The translations under genes were made by a program, and so were the position numbers. DNA of 64,000 bases from an uncultured Alphaproteobacteria bacterium. Lineage in GTDB: Bacteria > Pseudomonadota > Alphaproteobacteria > UBA2966. Positions 1 through 6,771 of this stretch are shown in pieces. The notes beneath the pieces are model-generated. The model did no database searches. It saw nothing but the letters and a program-made list of their open reading frames with translations, and was not told the DNA's origin. The DNA is taken from the NCBI GenBank assembly GCA_958295725.1, contig OY282368.1:372001-436000 (forward strand), read 5' to 3'. Numbering within the stretch: the stretch's first letter is position 1; the number at the start of each line of letters is the position of its first letter.

Positions 1-71
1 GGCAGTAAGTACTCGTGCCTTTCAACGCGCAAGAGAGCTTGAGCAATCGTGATCGGTGTCTGAAACGTCAT
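1..71 (-). CDS. DUF262/GmrSD-type protein, N-terminal 23 codons only (runs off left edge)
   Basis: The complementary strand from an ATG at 71 is open to the window edge. It begins MTFQTPITIAQALL and continues RVERHEYLLP. This pattern (SFxTPITI, then a helix, then YLLPAIQREFVW in complete members) is the typical start of DUF262 proteins, the GmrS-like half of modification-dependent restriction enzymes and related phage-defence NTPases. A strong Shine-Dalgarno sequence, AAGGAG, lies 8 nt upstream of the ATG. Everything downstream, including the catalytic motif and any DUF1524 nuclease domain, lies outside the window. The family call therefore rests on 23 residues plus the ribosome-binding site. 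Confidence 0.7.
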   Translation of the reverse strand, partial: MTFQTPITIAQALLRVERHEYLL

Positions 72-285
72 GGATCCTTCTCCTTGCGATTTCAGTTACA
101 GATGATCAGGCGAGCGGTTCCTCGACGAGGGGCACGCCGAGAACCTTGTCGGGCAGCAGCGGCTAGATACGGGCGAACTGGGCGTCGGAAGGCCAGCAAT
201 GGTGAACAGACATAATAACCCTCTATGCCTTGGGACGTCCAACCATATCACACATCAAAGAACAAAGCATTTATGGGGCCCGAAC

Positions 286-954
286 CTAATACCCCTTGAA
301 ATCCGGCGGCGCGTCGGACTGGTTTTGCGCCAGGGCATCGCGGAATGCCGGCATGCCCTCGCACAGTCCGTAGATCCGCCGCACCGTCGGGCAGGGCGCC
401 AGATCGCAGCCGTAGCGGCGCGCGACCTGTATCAGCGAAGCCAGGCATATGTCGGCGAACGTCGGGGTTTCCCCATGGCAAAAGGTTCCCGTGGCCGGAT
501 CGTCGACGAGCGACGCCTCCAGCGTTTCCAGGCCCTGGCGAACCCAGTCATGGCACCAGCGACGAACGCCTGCTTCGTCCTGGTTCAGGTAGCCGGAGAG
601 GCGGTCGCGCACGCGACTCGGCAACAGCGCGAAGACGTCTCCGGCCACGGCGAGAGACAGGCCGCGCACGCGCGCCCGGCCGACGAGATCGCCGGGCAGC
701 AACGGCGGCTCGGGGAACTTCTCTTCGAGGTACTCGAGGATGGCCAGGGACTGCGTGACCGTCACGTCCCCGTCCCGTAGCGCCGGAACCTTCCCCTGCG
801 GGTTCAGGTCCCGGTATCCGGGGGACGCGGCGTCACCCTTCAGGACGTTGACGATCTCGTCCTCGTAGGCGATGCCCTTGAGATTGAGCGCGACCCGCGC
901 CCGGTAAACGTTGGTGGACAGGTAATAGCCGTAGAGTTTCACGGGACAGGTCAC
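286..954 (-). CDS. maiA: Maleylacetoacetate isomerase-like zeta-class glutathione S-transferase
   Basis: The 222-residue product is normal length for this family. In tyrosine and aromatic-acid catabolism such enzymes isomerise maleylacetoacetate to fumarylacetoacetate with glutathione in the cytoplasm. The N-terminal thioredoxin-like domain carries the active-site stretch STNVYRARVALNLKG (about residues 13-27), followed by NPQGKVPAL and the glutathione-binding QSLAILEYLEE. The C-terminal helical domain has the family features CHGETPTFADICL and a PTVRRIY region. The usual first residues of the zeta motif (SSxS) read STNV here, so another GST activity is possible. No homogentisate dioxygenase or fumarylacetoacetase gene is visible nearby. 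A typical ring-cleavage partner is therefore absent from the window. Confidence 0.83.
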   Translation of the reverse strand: MTCPVKLYGYYLSTNVYRARVALNLKGIAYEDEIVNVLKGDAASPGYRDLNPQGKVPALRDGDVTVTQSLAILEYLEEKFPEPPLLPGDLVGRARVRGLSLAVAGDVFALLPSRVRDRLSGYLNQDEAGVRRWCHDWVRQGLETLEASLVDDPATGTFCHGETPTFADICLASLIQVARRYGCDLAPCPTVRRIYGLCEGMPAFRDALAQNQSDAPPDFKGY

Positions 955-1071
955 CTCTCGTTCGTTCGGTCGCGCCTTGTTCGGGAAGGCGTCCGGCCAC
1001 GCCTCGCGATTCCCGACCGCAACCTATCCCACCGGCTCGTTCCGTCACAGAGCCTTCGCCGCCACCCGCCT

Positions 1072-1407
1072 TTACGCCGACCCATCTCTCCCGCTTCCCC
1101 GCTTCAAAGGAATTCCTTCACCGCACGGACCAGCCCGTCCGGGTCTTCTCCGCCGACGTTGTGCCCGGTATCGAGTTCCACGAGCGTCACGTTGGCGTTC
1201 GCCTCCTTCACCTTCGAAGCGGTTCAGAATTTCCAGCATCTGACGCAGGCGGATCTGGGTCTTTCGCGCGCGGATCCGTGATGCGCGCGAGAACGCGTCG
1301 CGGCCGAGACCCAGGGTGCCGGCGATTTCGGACTTGGTGGTACGCAGGGCGTCGGCTATGAGCACGGGCGAGAACACCTGATCGTCAACGAATTCCTGGA
1401 ACTTCAT
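1072..1407 (-). pseudogene. Truncated MbcA/ParS/Xre-type antitoxin running into foreign sequence
   Basis: The ORF has 111 codons, but only about residues 1-63 look like a real protein. This part resembles the N-terminal helix-turn-helix of MbcA/ParS (DUF2384) antitoxins: VFSPVLIADALRTTKSEIA, then LGLGRDAFSR, then a helix ending RLRQMLEILNR. In complete members that helix leads into a WAGS...AW...PLPGFGG DUF2384 domain. Here the frame instead becomes arginine-rich nonsense, because the DNA continues as the end of an unrelated hydrolase in another frame. A good ribosome-binding site (GAGGAG) precedes the ATG, so a short protein may still be made. No RES or other toxin gene is adjacent. The gene is probably a dead remnant of a toxin-antitoxin module. 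Confidence 0.6.
1104..1223 (-). pseudogene. C-terminal remnant of an alpha/beta hydrolase
   Basis: On the same strand as the truncated antitoxin, but in a different frame, 39 codons read KVKEANANVTLVELDTGHNV and then a segment ending AVKEFL before a TGA. This is the end of an alpha/beta-hydrolase fold: a last beta strand, the catalytic-histidine loop (D-x-GHN) and the final helix, in register and without stops. The frame is closed upstream by a TGA at 1224-1226, so the first four-fifths of the enzyme are missing. I read it as a deletion or recombination junction at about 1215-1235 that joined an antitoxin head to a hydrolase tail. Confidence 0.55.
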
Positions 1408-1489
1408 GGTCGCTCCTCATGATTCTCGACGTAGTACAGCGCGATCGAACATGTGATTCCAGAGGCAGGAACCCCTCCAGGCGCCTGAT

Positions 1490-2719
1490 GTGACGACCGC
1501 CGAACCCGCTCCCCTCAGTCATGACGTCAAGGTCATCGGCCTTGTCGGAAGCGCGCATGTCGTCAGCCACTTCTATCAGCTCGCGCTGCCGCCGCTCTTT
1601 CCGGTCCTCAAGGACGATCTCGGTGTGTCCTACGCCGCTCTCGGCCTGTTGAGCACGGTTTTCTTCGTCGCCTCGGCGGTCGCCCAGCCCGCCATGGGGT
1701 TCCTCGTGGACCGTATCGGCGCGCGGCGCGTGTTGATCGCCGGCATCGGCCTGCTCGGCCTTTCCTATTTGATGATGGGGCTCGTACCCACGTATCCCGC
1801 GTTCATCGTCCTGGCCGTGGTTGGCGGCGTCGGCAACTCCGTGTTCCATCCCGCGGACTACTCGATCCTGACGGCGTCCGTCAGCGAGGGGCGTTTGGGC
1901 CGGGCCTACAGCGTTCACACGGTCGGCGGCAACATCGGCTGGGCCCTCGCCCCGATCGTCATGATCGCGTTGGCCACCGTCATCGGATGGCGGGACGCCC
2001 TGATTTCGAGCGGCATCGCTGGACTGGCGCTCGCCGCGTTCCTGGTGTGGCGAGGTTCCCTGCCGCGGGACGAGAGCGACGCCCGTGGACGTTCGGACGC
2101 GGATGGCGGCGACGCTTCGCGGACGACGGGGTTCGCGTTCCTGCTCGACGTATCCATTCTCGCGTCGTTCGTCTTCTTCATGTTCCTGGCCATGGGCCAG
2201 TTCGGAATCCAGTCCTTCTCCGTGACTGCACTCAACGCGGTCTACGGCGTCGACCTCGCGCTGGCCGGTTCCGCGCTGACGACCTATCTGGCGGCGGGCG
2301 CCATCGGGACCATCGCCGGCGGGATCACGGCCGATCGCGTGCGGGATCCCGGGATGATCGTGGCGGTCGCCTTCGTCATCGCGGCGCCGGTCTTCGTGGC
2401 CATGGGCGGCCTCGATCTCCCGTTCCCGGCGATGTTCGCGGGCTTCGCCCTGACCGGGTTCGCCATGGGGGTGGCCATGCCGTCCCGCGATCTCATCGTC
2501 AAGCGCGCGACGCCGGCGGGCGCGACGGGCCGGGTGTTCGGCTTCGTCTACTCGGGGCTGGACGTCGGCGGGACCGTCGCCCCGGTCCTGTTCGGCGCCT
2601 TCATGGACATCGGTCGCCCCGACTGGCTCTATCACGCCGTGGCGCTGCTGATTCTTGCCGCCGTCGGCAGCGTTCTGATCGTCCGGCGGCGCACCGGCGG
2701 CGCCAGCCGCCGACGGTAG
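1490..2719 (+). CDS. MFS exporter, fosmidomycin-resistance (Fsr)-like
   Basis: This is a 409-residue inner-membrane major facilitator with about 12 membrane segments. The first helix region (HFYQLALPPLFPVLKDDLGV), the motif-A-like GFLVDRIGARR loop near residue 70 and the GNSVFHPADYSI segment near residue 120 follow the pattern of Fsr-type drug exporters. Such proteins use the proton gradient to expel small molecules. The start is a GTG at 1490. No ATG in the same frame precedes the first membrane helix. The transport substrate is not predictable. A short charged loop around residues 190-210 marks the middle of the two six-helix halves. A hairpin follows the stop codon. The gene stands alone between a leftward pseudogene and a leftward SDR gene. 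Confidence 0.82.
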   Translation: MTTAEPAPLSHDVKVIGLVGSAHVVSHFYQLALPPLFPVLKDDLGVSYAALGLLSTVFFVASAVAQPAMGFLVDRIGARRVLIAGIGLLGLSYLMMGLVPTYPAFIVLAVVGGVGNSVFHPADYSILTASVSEGRLGRAYSVHTVGGNIGWALAPIVMIALATVIGWRDALISSGIAGLALAAFLVWRGSLPRDESDARGRSDADGGDASRTTGFAFLLDVSILASFVFFMFLAMGQFGIQSFSVTALNAVYGVDLALAGSALTTYLAAGAIGTIAGGITADRVRDPGMIVAVAFVIAAPVFVAMGGLDLPFPAMFAGFALTGFAMGVAMPSRDLIVKRATPAGATGRVFGFVYSGLDVGGTVAPVLFGAFMDIGRPDWLYHAVALLILAAVGSVLIVRRRTGGASRRR

Positions 2720-2741
2720 ACGCCTTTCGGCCCTGGGTCTT

Positions 2742-2763
2742 GGGTCCGACGCTGGGCGGACCC
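2742..2763 (+). terminator. Hairpin after the Fsr-like exporter
   Basis: GGGTCCG (2742-2748) pairs perfectly with CGGACCC (2757-2763) around an 8-nt loop, 22 nt after the exporter stop codon. No T-run follows, so it may need Rho or act only as an RNA-stabilising structure. Confidence 0.45.
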
Positions 2764-2947
2764 GGACGACAAGCGCCGAAACCCGAAGATCGAGACCGCC
2801 TCATCCGGCAACCGGTCACGACAAGCGGCGCGGACCTTCGTCGCCATACTCCCATGTCTCGACAGCATCGACGCACGGCGGCTGCCGCGGCGATCCCGAT
2901 CGACACGGCGGTCCGGTTCTTCATCACGGCGCCGGGACGCGCGCGGT

Positions 2948-3673
2948 TCAGGCGCCGCCCCGGGCCACGGTGATGCCGCCGCAGACGTACAGGGTCTGCC
3001 CGGTGACGAAGCTCGACCGTTCGTCCATGAAGAAGGCGACGGCGTTGGCGATGTCCTCCGGCTCGCCCATGCGCCCCGCCGGCACGCTCTCGACGATCGC
3101 CGTCGTGCGGGGGTCGTCGGCAGGGTTGGCGGCCCTCCACAGCTCGGTGCCGATGGGGCCGGGACCGATGGCGTTGCAGGTGATGCCGTCGCCGGCCAGC
3201 TCCAGGGTCCAGACCCTGGACATGGCGATCAACCCGGCCTTGGCGGCGGCGTAGGAGGTGCGGTCGTGTTTGCCCAGGCTGGCGCGGCTCGAGATGTTGA
3301 CGATGCGTCCGAACCGCGCCGCGCGCATACCCGGCGCGACGGCACGGACGATCTGCGCCGCGCCGCGGGTGTTGACGGCGAGCACCTCGTCGAACACTTC
3401 CGGCGTGAACTCGTCGATCGACTGGCGGCCGACGATCCCCGCGTTGTTCACCACGCCGAGCACGGGTCCTTCCGCGAGGACGCGGCCGAGCGCCTCGTCG
3501 AGGGCGGCCGGGTCGGCCAGATCGACCTCGATCCATTCGTCCCCGGAGTCCCGGCGGTCTCCGGGCGGCTCGCGGTCGAAATTGCGGATGCGCCAGCCTT
3601 CCGCGACGAGGCGCTCCGCGATGGCGCGGCCGATGCCGCGGCTGGCGCCGGTGACGATGGCGGTTCGGATCAT
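2948..3673 (-). CDS. Short-chain dehydrogenase/reductase (FabG-like)
   Basis: This 241-residue classical SDR is a cytoplasmic NAD(P)-dependent oxidoreductase. Visible motifs are the cofactor loop TGASRGIG (8-15), NNAG (76-79), the catalytic serine region NISSR (126-130) and the YxxxK pair Tyr141-Lys145. The C-terminal end (FVTGQTLYVCGGIT) is typical of FabG-like enzymes that reduce or oxidise a ring or chain hydroxyl. The next gene upstream on the same strand is a Rieske oxygenase beta subunit. A diol or alcohol dehydrogenase role in the same oxidation pathway is plausible but inferred. Its 5' region holds a 100-bp repeat that is also found at the start of the oxygenase alpha gene. Confidence 0.88.
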   Translation of the reverse strand: MIRTAIVTGASRGIGRAIAERLVAEGWRIRNFDREPPGDRRDSGDEWIEVDLADPAALDEALGRVLAEGPVLGVVNNAGIVGRQSIDEFTPEVFDEVLAVNTRGAAQIVRAVAPGMRAARFGRIVNISSRASLGKHDRTSYAAAKAGLIAMSRVWTLELAGDGITCNAIGPGPIGTELWRAANPADDPRTTAIVESVPAGRMGEPEDIANAVAFFMDERSSFVTGQTLYVCGGITVARGGA

Positions 3674-3689
3674 GGCGTTACCTCGCGCT

Positions 3690-3779
3690 TCACGCGACGG
3701 GGCCGCTCACACGCCTACCCTTTGACAGAGGAAGGTCGGGAGGGGGTGCTTCCCGGGTCGCGGCCGATCGTGACGGCAT
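3690..3779 (-). other. 29-codon upstream ORF in the SDR leader
   Basis: An ATG inside repeat copy A opens 29 codons (MPSRSAATREAPPP...) that end 16 nt before the SDR start. In copy B, in front of the oxygenase alpha subunit, the equivalent codons (MPSRSAATWEAPPP) run straight into the enzyme. The little ORF may be just a by-product of the duplication, or a leader peptide. I see no protein family. Confidence 0.3.
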
Positions 3780-3850
3780 GGACGCCTCCGCGGGTTTTCG
3801 ATGGCGCATCCGGTCGAATCTAGCACCGGCCCGGGCCTCTTGCGACCGGC
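3751..3850 (-). repeat. 100-bp repeat, copy A (upstream of SDR)
   Basis: This segment matches 5713-5811 with about 8 mismatches and one single-base gap by hand alignment, roughly 91% identity, in the same orientation. Both copies sit at the 5' side of a leftward gene. Each includes an ATG in the same context and a conserved GTGCTAGATTCGACCGG. This pattern suggests a duplicated promoter/leader region rather than a mobile element, because no terminal repeats or target-site duplications are visible. Confidence 0.8.
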
Positions 3851-3935
3851 CGTCCTGGTTCTCGGGGCATATGAGATGGTCGGATCTCCCGGGCTGTTTG
3901 TCTCGCAAGGCGGCGCCGGGTCCGTTCATGCTCTT

Positions 3936-3984
3936 TCCCCTTGCCGGGGGAGGCCATTTGCACTCCCCCCTGTCAGGGGGAGGC
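3936..3984. repeat. Two CCCC/GGGG hairpins of a dispersed family
   Basis: Two short inverted repeats lie side by side. The second one is CTCCCCCC-TGTCA-GGGGGAG (3963-3982). Similar CCC-rich/GGG-rich hairpins occur at 5700-5716, 10994-11016, 19473-19496, 19796-19815, 19837-19860 and 48743-48779. All but the one at 5700-5716, which falls within the first codons of the oxygenase alpha ORF, lie outside genes. Confidence 0.6.
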
Positions 3985-4077
3985 AGGTCGCAGTCCCGTA
4001 ATTCGGCGAGGATCGCCTCGACAGCGCTCTCCATACTCTCCAGCACGTCGCGCGTTCCGGAACCGGACGACGGGCGC
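3985..4077 (-). pseudogene. Possible frameshifted C-terminal remnant of a DUF559 endonuclease-like gene
   Basis: Immediately downstream of the oxygenase beta gene the minus strand reads VVRFRN. A one-base frame change then gives RDVLESMESAVEAILAEL. DUF559 (Vsr-like) proteins typically end with a strand such as VxRFxN followed by DVLxNxxGVxxxI and a final helix, and this order is preserved. Only about 28 residues remain, and the call needs the frameshift, so it is tentative. The remnant ends in the CCCC/GGGG hairpins. Confidence 0.28.
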
Positions 4078-4539
4078 TCAAATGGGGACGTGGGAGCCGA
4101 TGCCGAGATCGCGCGACGCGAGGCGGACATCGCGCGCGACGAGCAGCGGACGCGCGCCGCCCTCGTCGACCGCGTCGTGGTAGTGTCCGACGGCAAAGAC
4201 GCTGGGCCGGCCCTCGTTGTCGATGTCGAAGACGGAGAAGGCCGATACGGCCCGGGCCGGTCCGCCGTTTCCGTCGCGTTCGATCGCATAGACGGTCGCG
4301 TTGCGTTGCAGGGACCCGAGGCGCGCGAGATGGCGGGGCACGGCGGCCAGAAGCGCGGCGAGTCCGTCCCGGTCGTGGTTGAGCCAGATCATCTCCTTGC
4401 GTAGCTCGGGGCTGTAGACCACGATCCGGTAGCGGAACGCCGGCGCGCAGAGCGCGATGTAGCCGTCGAAGTCGTGGGTATCCAGGCAACGGCACGAGCG
4501 GTAGATCAGCTCGCGCACGGCGTTGTCGCCGGAGGACAC
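4078..4539 (-). CDS. Ring-hydroxylating dioxygenase beta subunit (small, NTF2-like)
   Basis: The 153-residue product has the snoaL/NTF2-like fold of oxygenase beta subunits. These pack under the alpha subunits as an alpha3beta3 assembly and have mainly a structural role. I chose the GTG at 4539, 11 nt after the alpha-subunit stop, with a TGAGG ribosome-binding sequence. An in-frame ATG at 4632 would overlap the alpha gene by about 80 nt and adds a proline-rich tail that does not look like the family. Recognisable segments are VRELIYRSCRCLDTHDFDGY near the N-terminus and FRYRIVVYSPELRKEM in the middle. The C-terminal strand is rich in arginine and valine, as usual. It is tightly coupled to the alpha gene and surely co-expressed with it. 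Confidence 0.82.
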   Translation of the reverse strand: MSSGDNAVRELIYRSCRCLDTHDFDGYIALCAPAFRYRIVVYSPELRKEMIWLNHDRDGLAALLAAVPRHLARLGSLQRNATVYAIERDGNGGPARAVSAFSVFDIDNEGRPSVFAVGHYHDAVDEGGARPLLVARDVRLASRDLGIGSHVPI

Positions 4540-4550
4540 GGAAGCGGACC

Positions 4551-5741
4551 TCAGTCGTTGGTCGGGTGGCTCGCCGGGCGGCCCATGCGCCGGCTCCATT
4601 CCGCCCAGAACCCGCGAAGGCCCGAATCGCACTGCCCCCTGCCGTCCTCGTCGCGGGCGATGATGCCGTGCGGCGCCGCGCCCTTGCCGAACGAGAGCTC
4701 GCAGCCTTCGGCGGCGAACGCGTCCTCGGTGACGTTGCGGCCGAACGGCCCCCAGTACTCGTTATGGTGGTCGATCCGCATCGCGCGGTCTTCCGGCGAC
4801 TCGCCCTTCAGGCCGAGCCCGCGGGACTCGATCAGGCACTTGTGGGGCGTGATCGGCTGCACCGTGTCGACCCGCATGACCGTGCCCCGCGCGATGAAGG
4901 TCTGGGCCGGGAACAGCGGCGCGAAGCGGGCGTCGTCGGGATCGAGCCCGGGCAGGCACGTCGAGTGGTCGCGGCGGCGCCAGCCTTCGTACTTCTCGTA
5001 ATCGGCCTTGAGGCCGGCGATGGTGACGTGGCCGTTGGCGTAGGTGCGCATCTCGCGGTCGTCCATGCTCGCGGCGGGCATCTGCGTGTCGCGCAGGATG
5101 ACGTGCATGAACTCGTGGTAAAGATCGACGATGGTCTCCTGGTAGGCCTTCCAGTTGGCGTCGATCTCGGCGCGGTGATAGTGGAACACCTCCAGATCCG
5201 CGTCGGGCAGGACCCGGTCGAAGATGTCGAGCGCTCCGTCGAGGAACCTGTCGAGCGGCGCGCAGTCGTCGTCGAGGTTGACGAAGACGAAGCCCCACTT
5301 CACCTCCGTCCTCACCTCGCGCAGTCCCATGTTCTCCTTGCGAACCGGCGTGCCGCGGTAGCCCTCGGGACGCGGCATGGAGACGCAGGCCCCCTCGGTG
5401 TCGTAGGTCCAGTGGTGGTAGAAGCAGGTGAAGGAGCGGGCGTTGCCGCCGGGCTCCATCGCCACCCGCGCGCCGCGATGAGAGCAGACGTTGACGAAGG
5501 CGCGGACGCGGCCGTCGCCGCCCCGGACCACGATCAGCGGCGTGTCGGCGCGCTCGACGGTGCGGAAATCGAAAGCCTCCGCCACCTCGCTCTCGTGACA
5601 GACGAAGTGCCACACCTTCTTGAAGATGCGCTCGCGCTCTTCGGCGAACATCCGTTCGTCGCGGTACACGCGCCCGCTGACGTAGTGTCCGTCGGGAAGG
5701 GGAGGCGGAGCCTCCCAGGTCGCGGCCGATCGTGACGGCAT
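4551..5741 (-). CDS. Aromatic ring-hydroxylating dioxygenase alpha subunit (Rieske oxygenase)
   Basis: The 396-residue alpha subunit uses electrons from a separate reductase to add O2 to a ring or related substrate. The Rieske [2Fe-2S] ligands are Cys86-x-His88 and Cys106-x2-His109. The mononuclear iron motif is Asp206-x2-His209-x3-His213, so both metal sites are intact. The start at 5741 lies inside repeat copy B. No later ATG exists before residue 31, and the family usually begins about 20 residues before the RERIF segment seen at 36-40, so this start is acceptable. A hairpin GGGAGGC/GCCTCCC at 5700-5716 falls within the first codons. The beta gene follows directly. No ferredoxin or reductase gene is adjacent; the nearest candidate is at 11041-12018. 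Confidence 0.88.
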   Translation of the reverse strand: MPSRSAATWEAPPPLPDGHYVSGRVYRDERMFAEERERIFKKVWHFVCHESEVAEAFDFRTVERADTPLIVVRGGDGRVRAFVNVCSHRGARVAMEPGGNARSFTCFYHHWTYDTEGACVSMPRPEGYRGTPVRKENMGLREVRTEVKWGFVFVNLDDDCAPLDRFLDGALDIFDRVLPDADLEVFHYHRAEIDANWKAYQETIVDLYHEFMHVILRDTQMPAASMDDREMRTYANGHVTIAGLKADYEKYEGWRRRDHSTCLPGLDPDDARFAPLFPAQTFIARGTVMRVDTVQPITPHKCLIESRGLGLKGESPEDRAMRIDHHNEYWGPFGRNVTEDAFAAEGCELSFGKGAAPHGIIARDEDGRGQCDSGLRGFWAEWSRRMGRPASHPTND

Positions 5742-5811
5742 GGGCGCCTCTGCGGTTTTCGATGACGCGTCCGGTCGAATCTAGCACCGGCGCGGGCCTC
5801 GCGCGACCGGC
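5713..5811 (-). repeat. 100-bp repeat, copy B (5' end of oxygenase alpha)
   Basis: This is the partner of the repeat at 3751-3850, about 91% identical and in the same orientation. It covers the upstream region plus the first 9-10 codons of the oxygenase alpha gene, including its ATG. A TCGGGG/CCCCGA hairpin (about 5837-5853) lies just beyond it, in the divergent interval before the LivF-like gene. Confidence 0.8.
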
Positions 5812-5896
5812 GCTGGATCTCGGGGGGCGTTGCGAGTCGGGGCCGCGTCCCCGATAGTGGCGCGACGCTCCCTTCGGGCAGGGAAGACGCCGGTCG

Positions 5897-6598
5897 GTGC
5901 TGACGGTCGAGAACATCGAAACCTCCTACGGTCCGAGCCAGGTGCTGTTCGGCGTGTCGCTCGCCGTCGGGGCGGGCGAGGTGGTGACGCTGCTGGGGCG
6001 GAACGGGATGGGCAAGACGACCACGGTCCGCTCGATCATGGGATTGGTCCGTCCCCACGCCGGCGCCATCGCCCTCGACGGCGTCGCCATCACGGGTCTG
6101 CCGTCCTACAAGGTGGCGCGGGCCGGGCTCGGCCTCGTTCCCGAGGGTCGGCAAGTCTTTCCGAACCTGTCGGTCCGGGAGAACCTCGTGGCGACGGCCG
6201 TCAACCGGTCCGCGAGCGCCAGACCCTGGACGCTGGAGCGGGTGTTCGCGCTCTTTCCCGCCCTGCGCGAGCGCCGCGCGCGCATGGGCGACCGGCTGTC
6301 CGGCGGAGAACAGCAGATGCTGGCCATCGCTCGTGCGCTGATGACCAATCCGCGCCTTCTCATCCTCGACGAGGCGACGGAAGGTCTGGCCCCCCTCGTC
6401 CGCGCCGGGATATGGCGCGTGCTCGAGCGCCTCAAGGCGGCGGGCCAGTCCATCCTCGTCATCGACAAGAACGTCGAGGCGCTGACGCGCATCGCCGACC
6501 GCCACTACGTCATCGAGAAGGGCCGTATCGTCTGGTCGGGCTCTTCGGGGGAATTGCGGGAGAACACCGGGATCCAGCACCGGCACTTGGGGATCTGA
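5897..6598 (+). CDS. livF: LivF-type ABC transporter ATP-binding protein, orphan
   Basis: The 233-residue ATPase subunit matches LivF, one of the two ATP-binding proteins of branched-chain amino acid (HAAT) importers. Such importers also take up aromatic acids and amides. Walker A is GRNGMGKT (34-41), the signature LSGGEQQ lies at 134-140 and Walker B LLILDE at 154-159. The region LGLVPEGRQVFPNLSVRENL is characteristic of LivF. The start is GTG at 5897. The unusual point is context: no LivG, permease (LivH/LivM) or periplasmic binding protein is nearby. The subunit must work with components elsewhere or be a leftover of a broken operon. The gene is divergent from the Rieske oxygenase. Confidence 0.87.
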   Translation: MLTVENIETSYGPSQVLFGVSLAVGAGEVVTLLGRNGMGKTTTVRSIMGLVRPHAGAIALDGVAITGLPSYKVARAGLGLVPEGRQVFPNLSVRENLVATAVNRSASARPWTLERVFALFPALRERRARMGDRLSGGEQQMLAIARALMTNPRLLILDEATEGLAPLVRAGIWRVLERLKAAGQSILVIDKNVEALTRIADRHYVIEKGRIVWSGSSGELRENTGIQHRHLGI

Positions 6599-6696
6599 GG
6601 CGGACGGAGGGTCCGTCGCCGTCGTCCGGCCTCCCGCGCGGCTTCCCCATGCCGGTTCCCTCGCGTTCCGCCGGATCGGACGCGCGAGCCGCCACA

Positions 6697-6771
6697 CTAT
6701 CCCGAAATCGTACGGAAACCGCGCGAAGTGTGCAACTAAAAAATCATCTTTTCGGTAAATTTTCTGTGATC
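6697..6771 (-). repeat. 75-bp AT-rich repeat, copy A (after the racemase-like gene)
   Basis: Read on the minus strand, this segment aligns with 13684-13757 on the plus strand at about 73% identity with one gap. Both copies begin at or just before the stop codon of the preceding gene, in that gene's orientation. Both run through an A/T-rich block to GCGCGGTT and CGGGATAG. Both contain TTGCAc/t, a 17-nt spacer and TACGa/gT, which look like -35 and -10 hexamers. Confidence 0.65.

Noticed and set aside
3690-4289. 199-codon minus-strand ORF covering repeat copy A
   Set aside because: It crosses the oxygenase beta gene in the wrong frame, the hairpins and the repeat. Only the last 29 codons are noted, as an upstream ORF.
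6599-6743. A small gene downstream of livF
   Set aside because: Short frames here are arginine-rich and overlap the 75-bp repeat; no ribosome-binding site or motif supports them.
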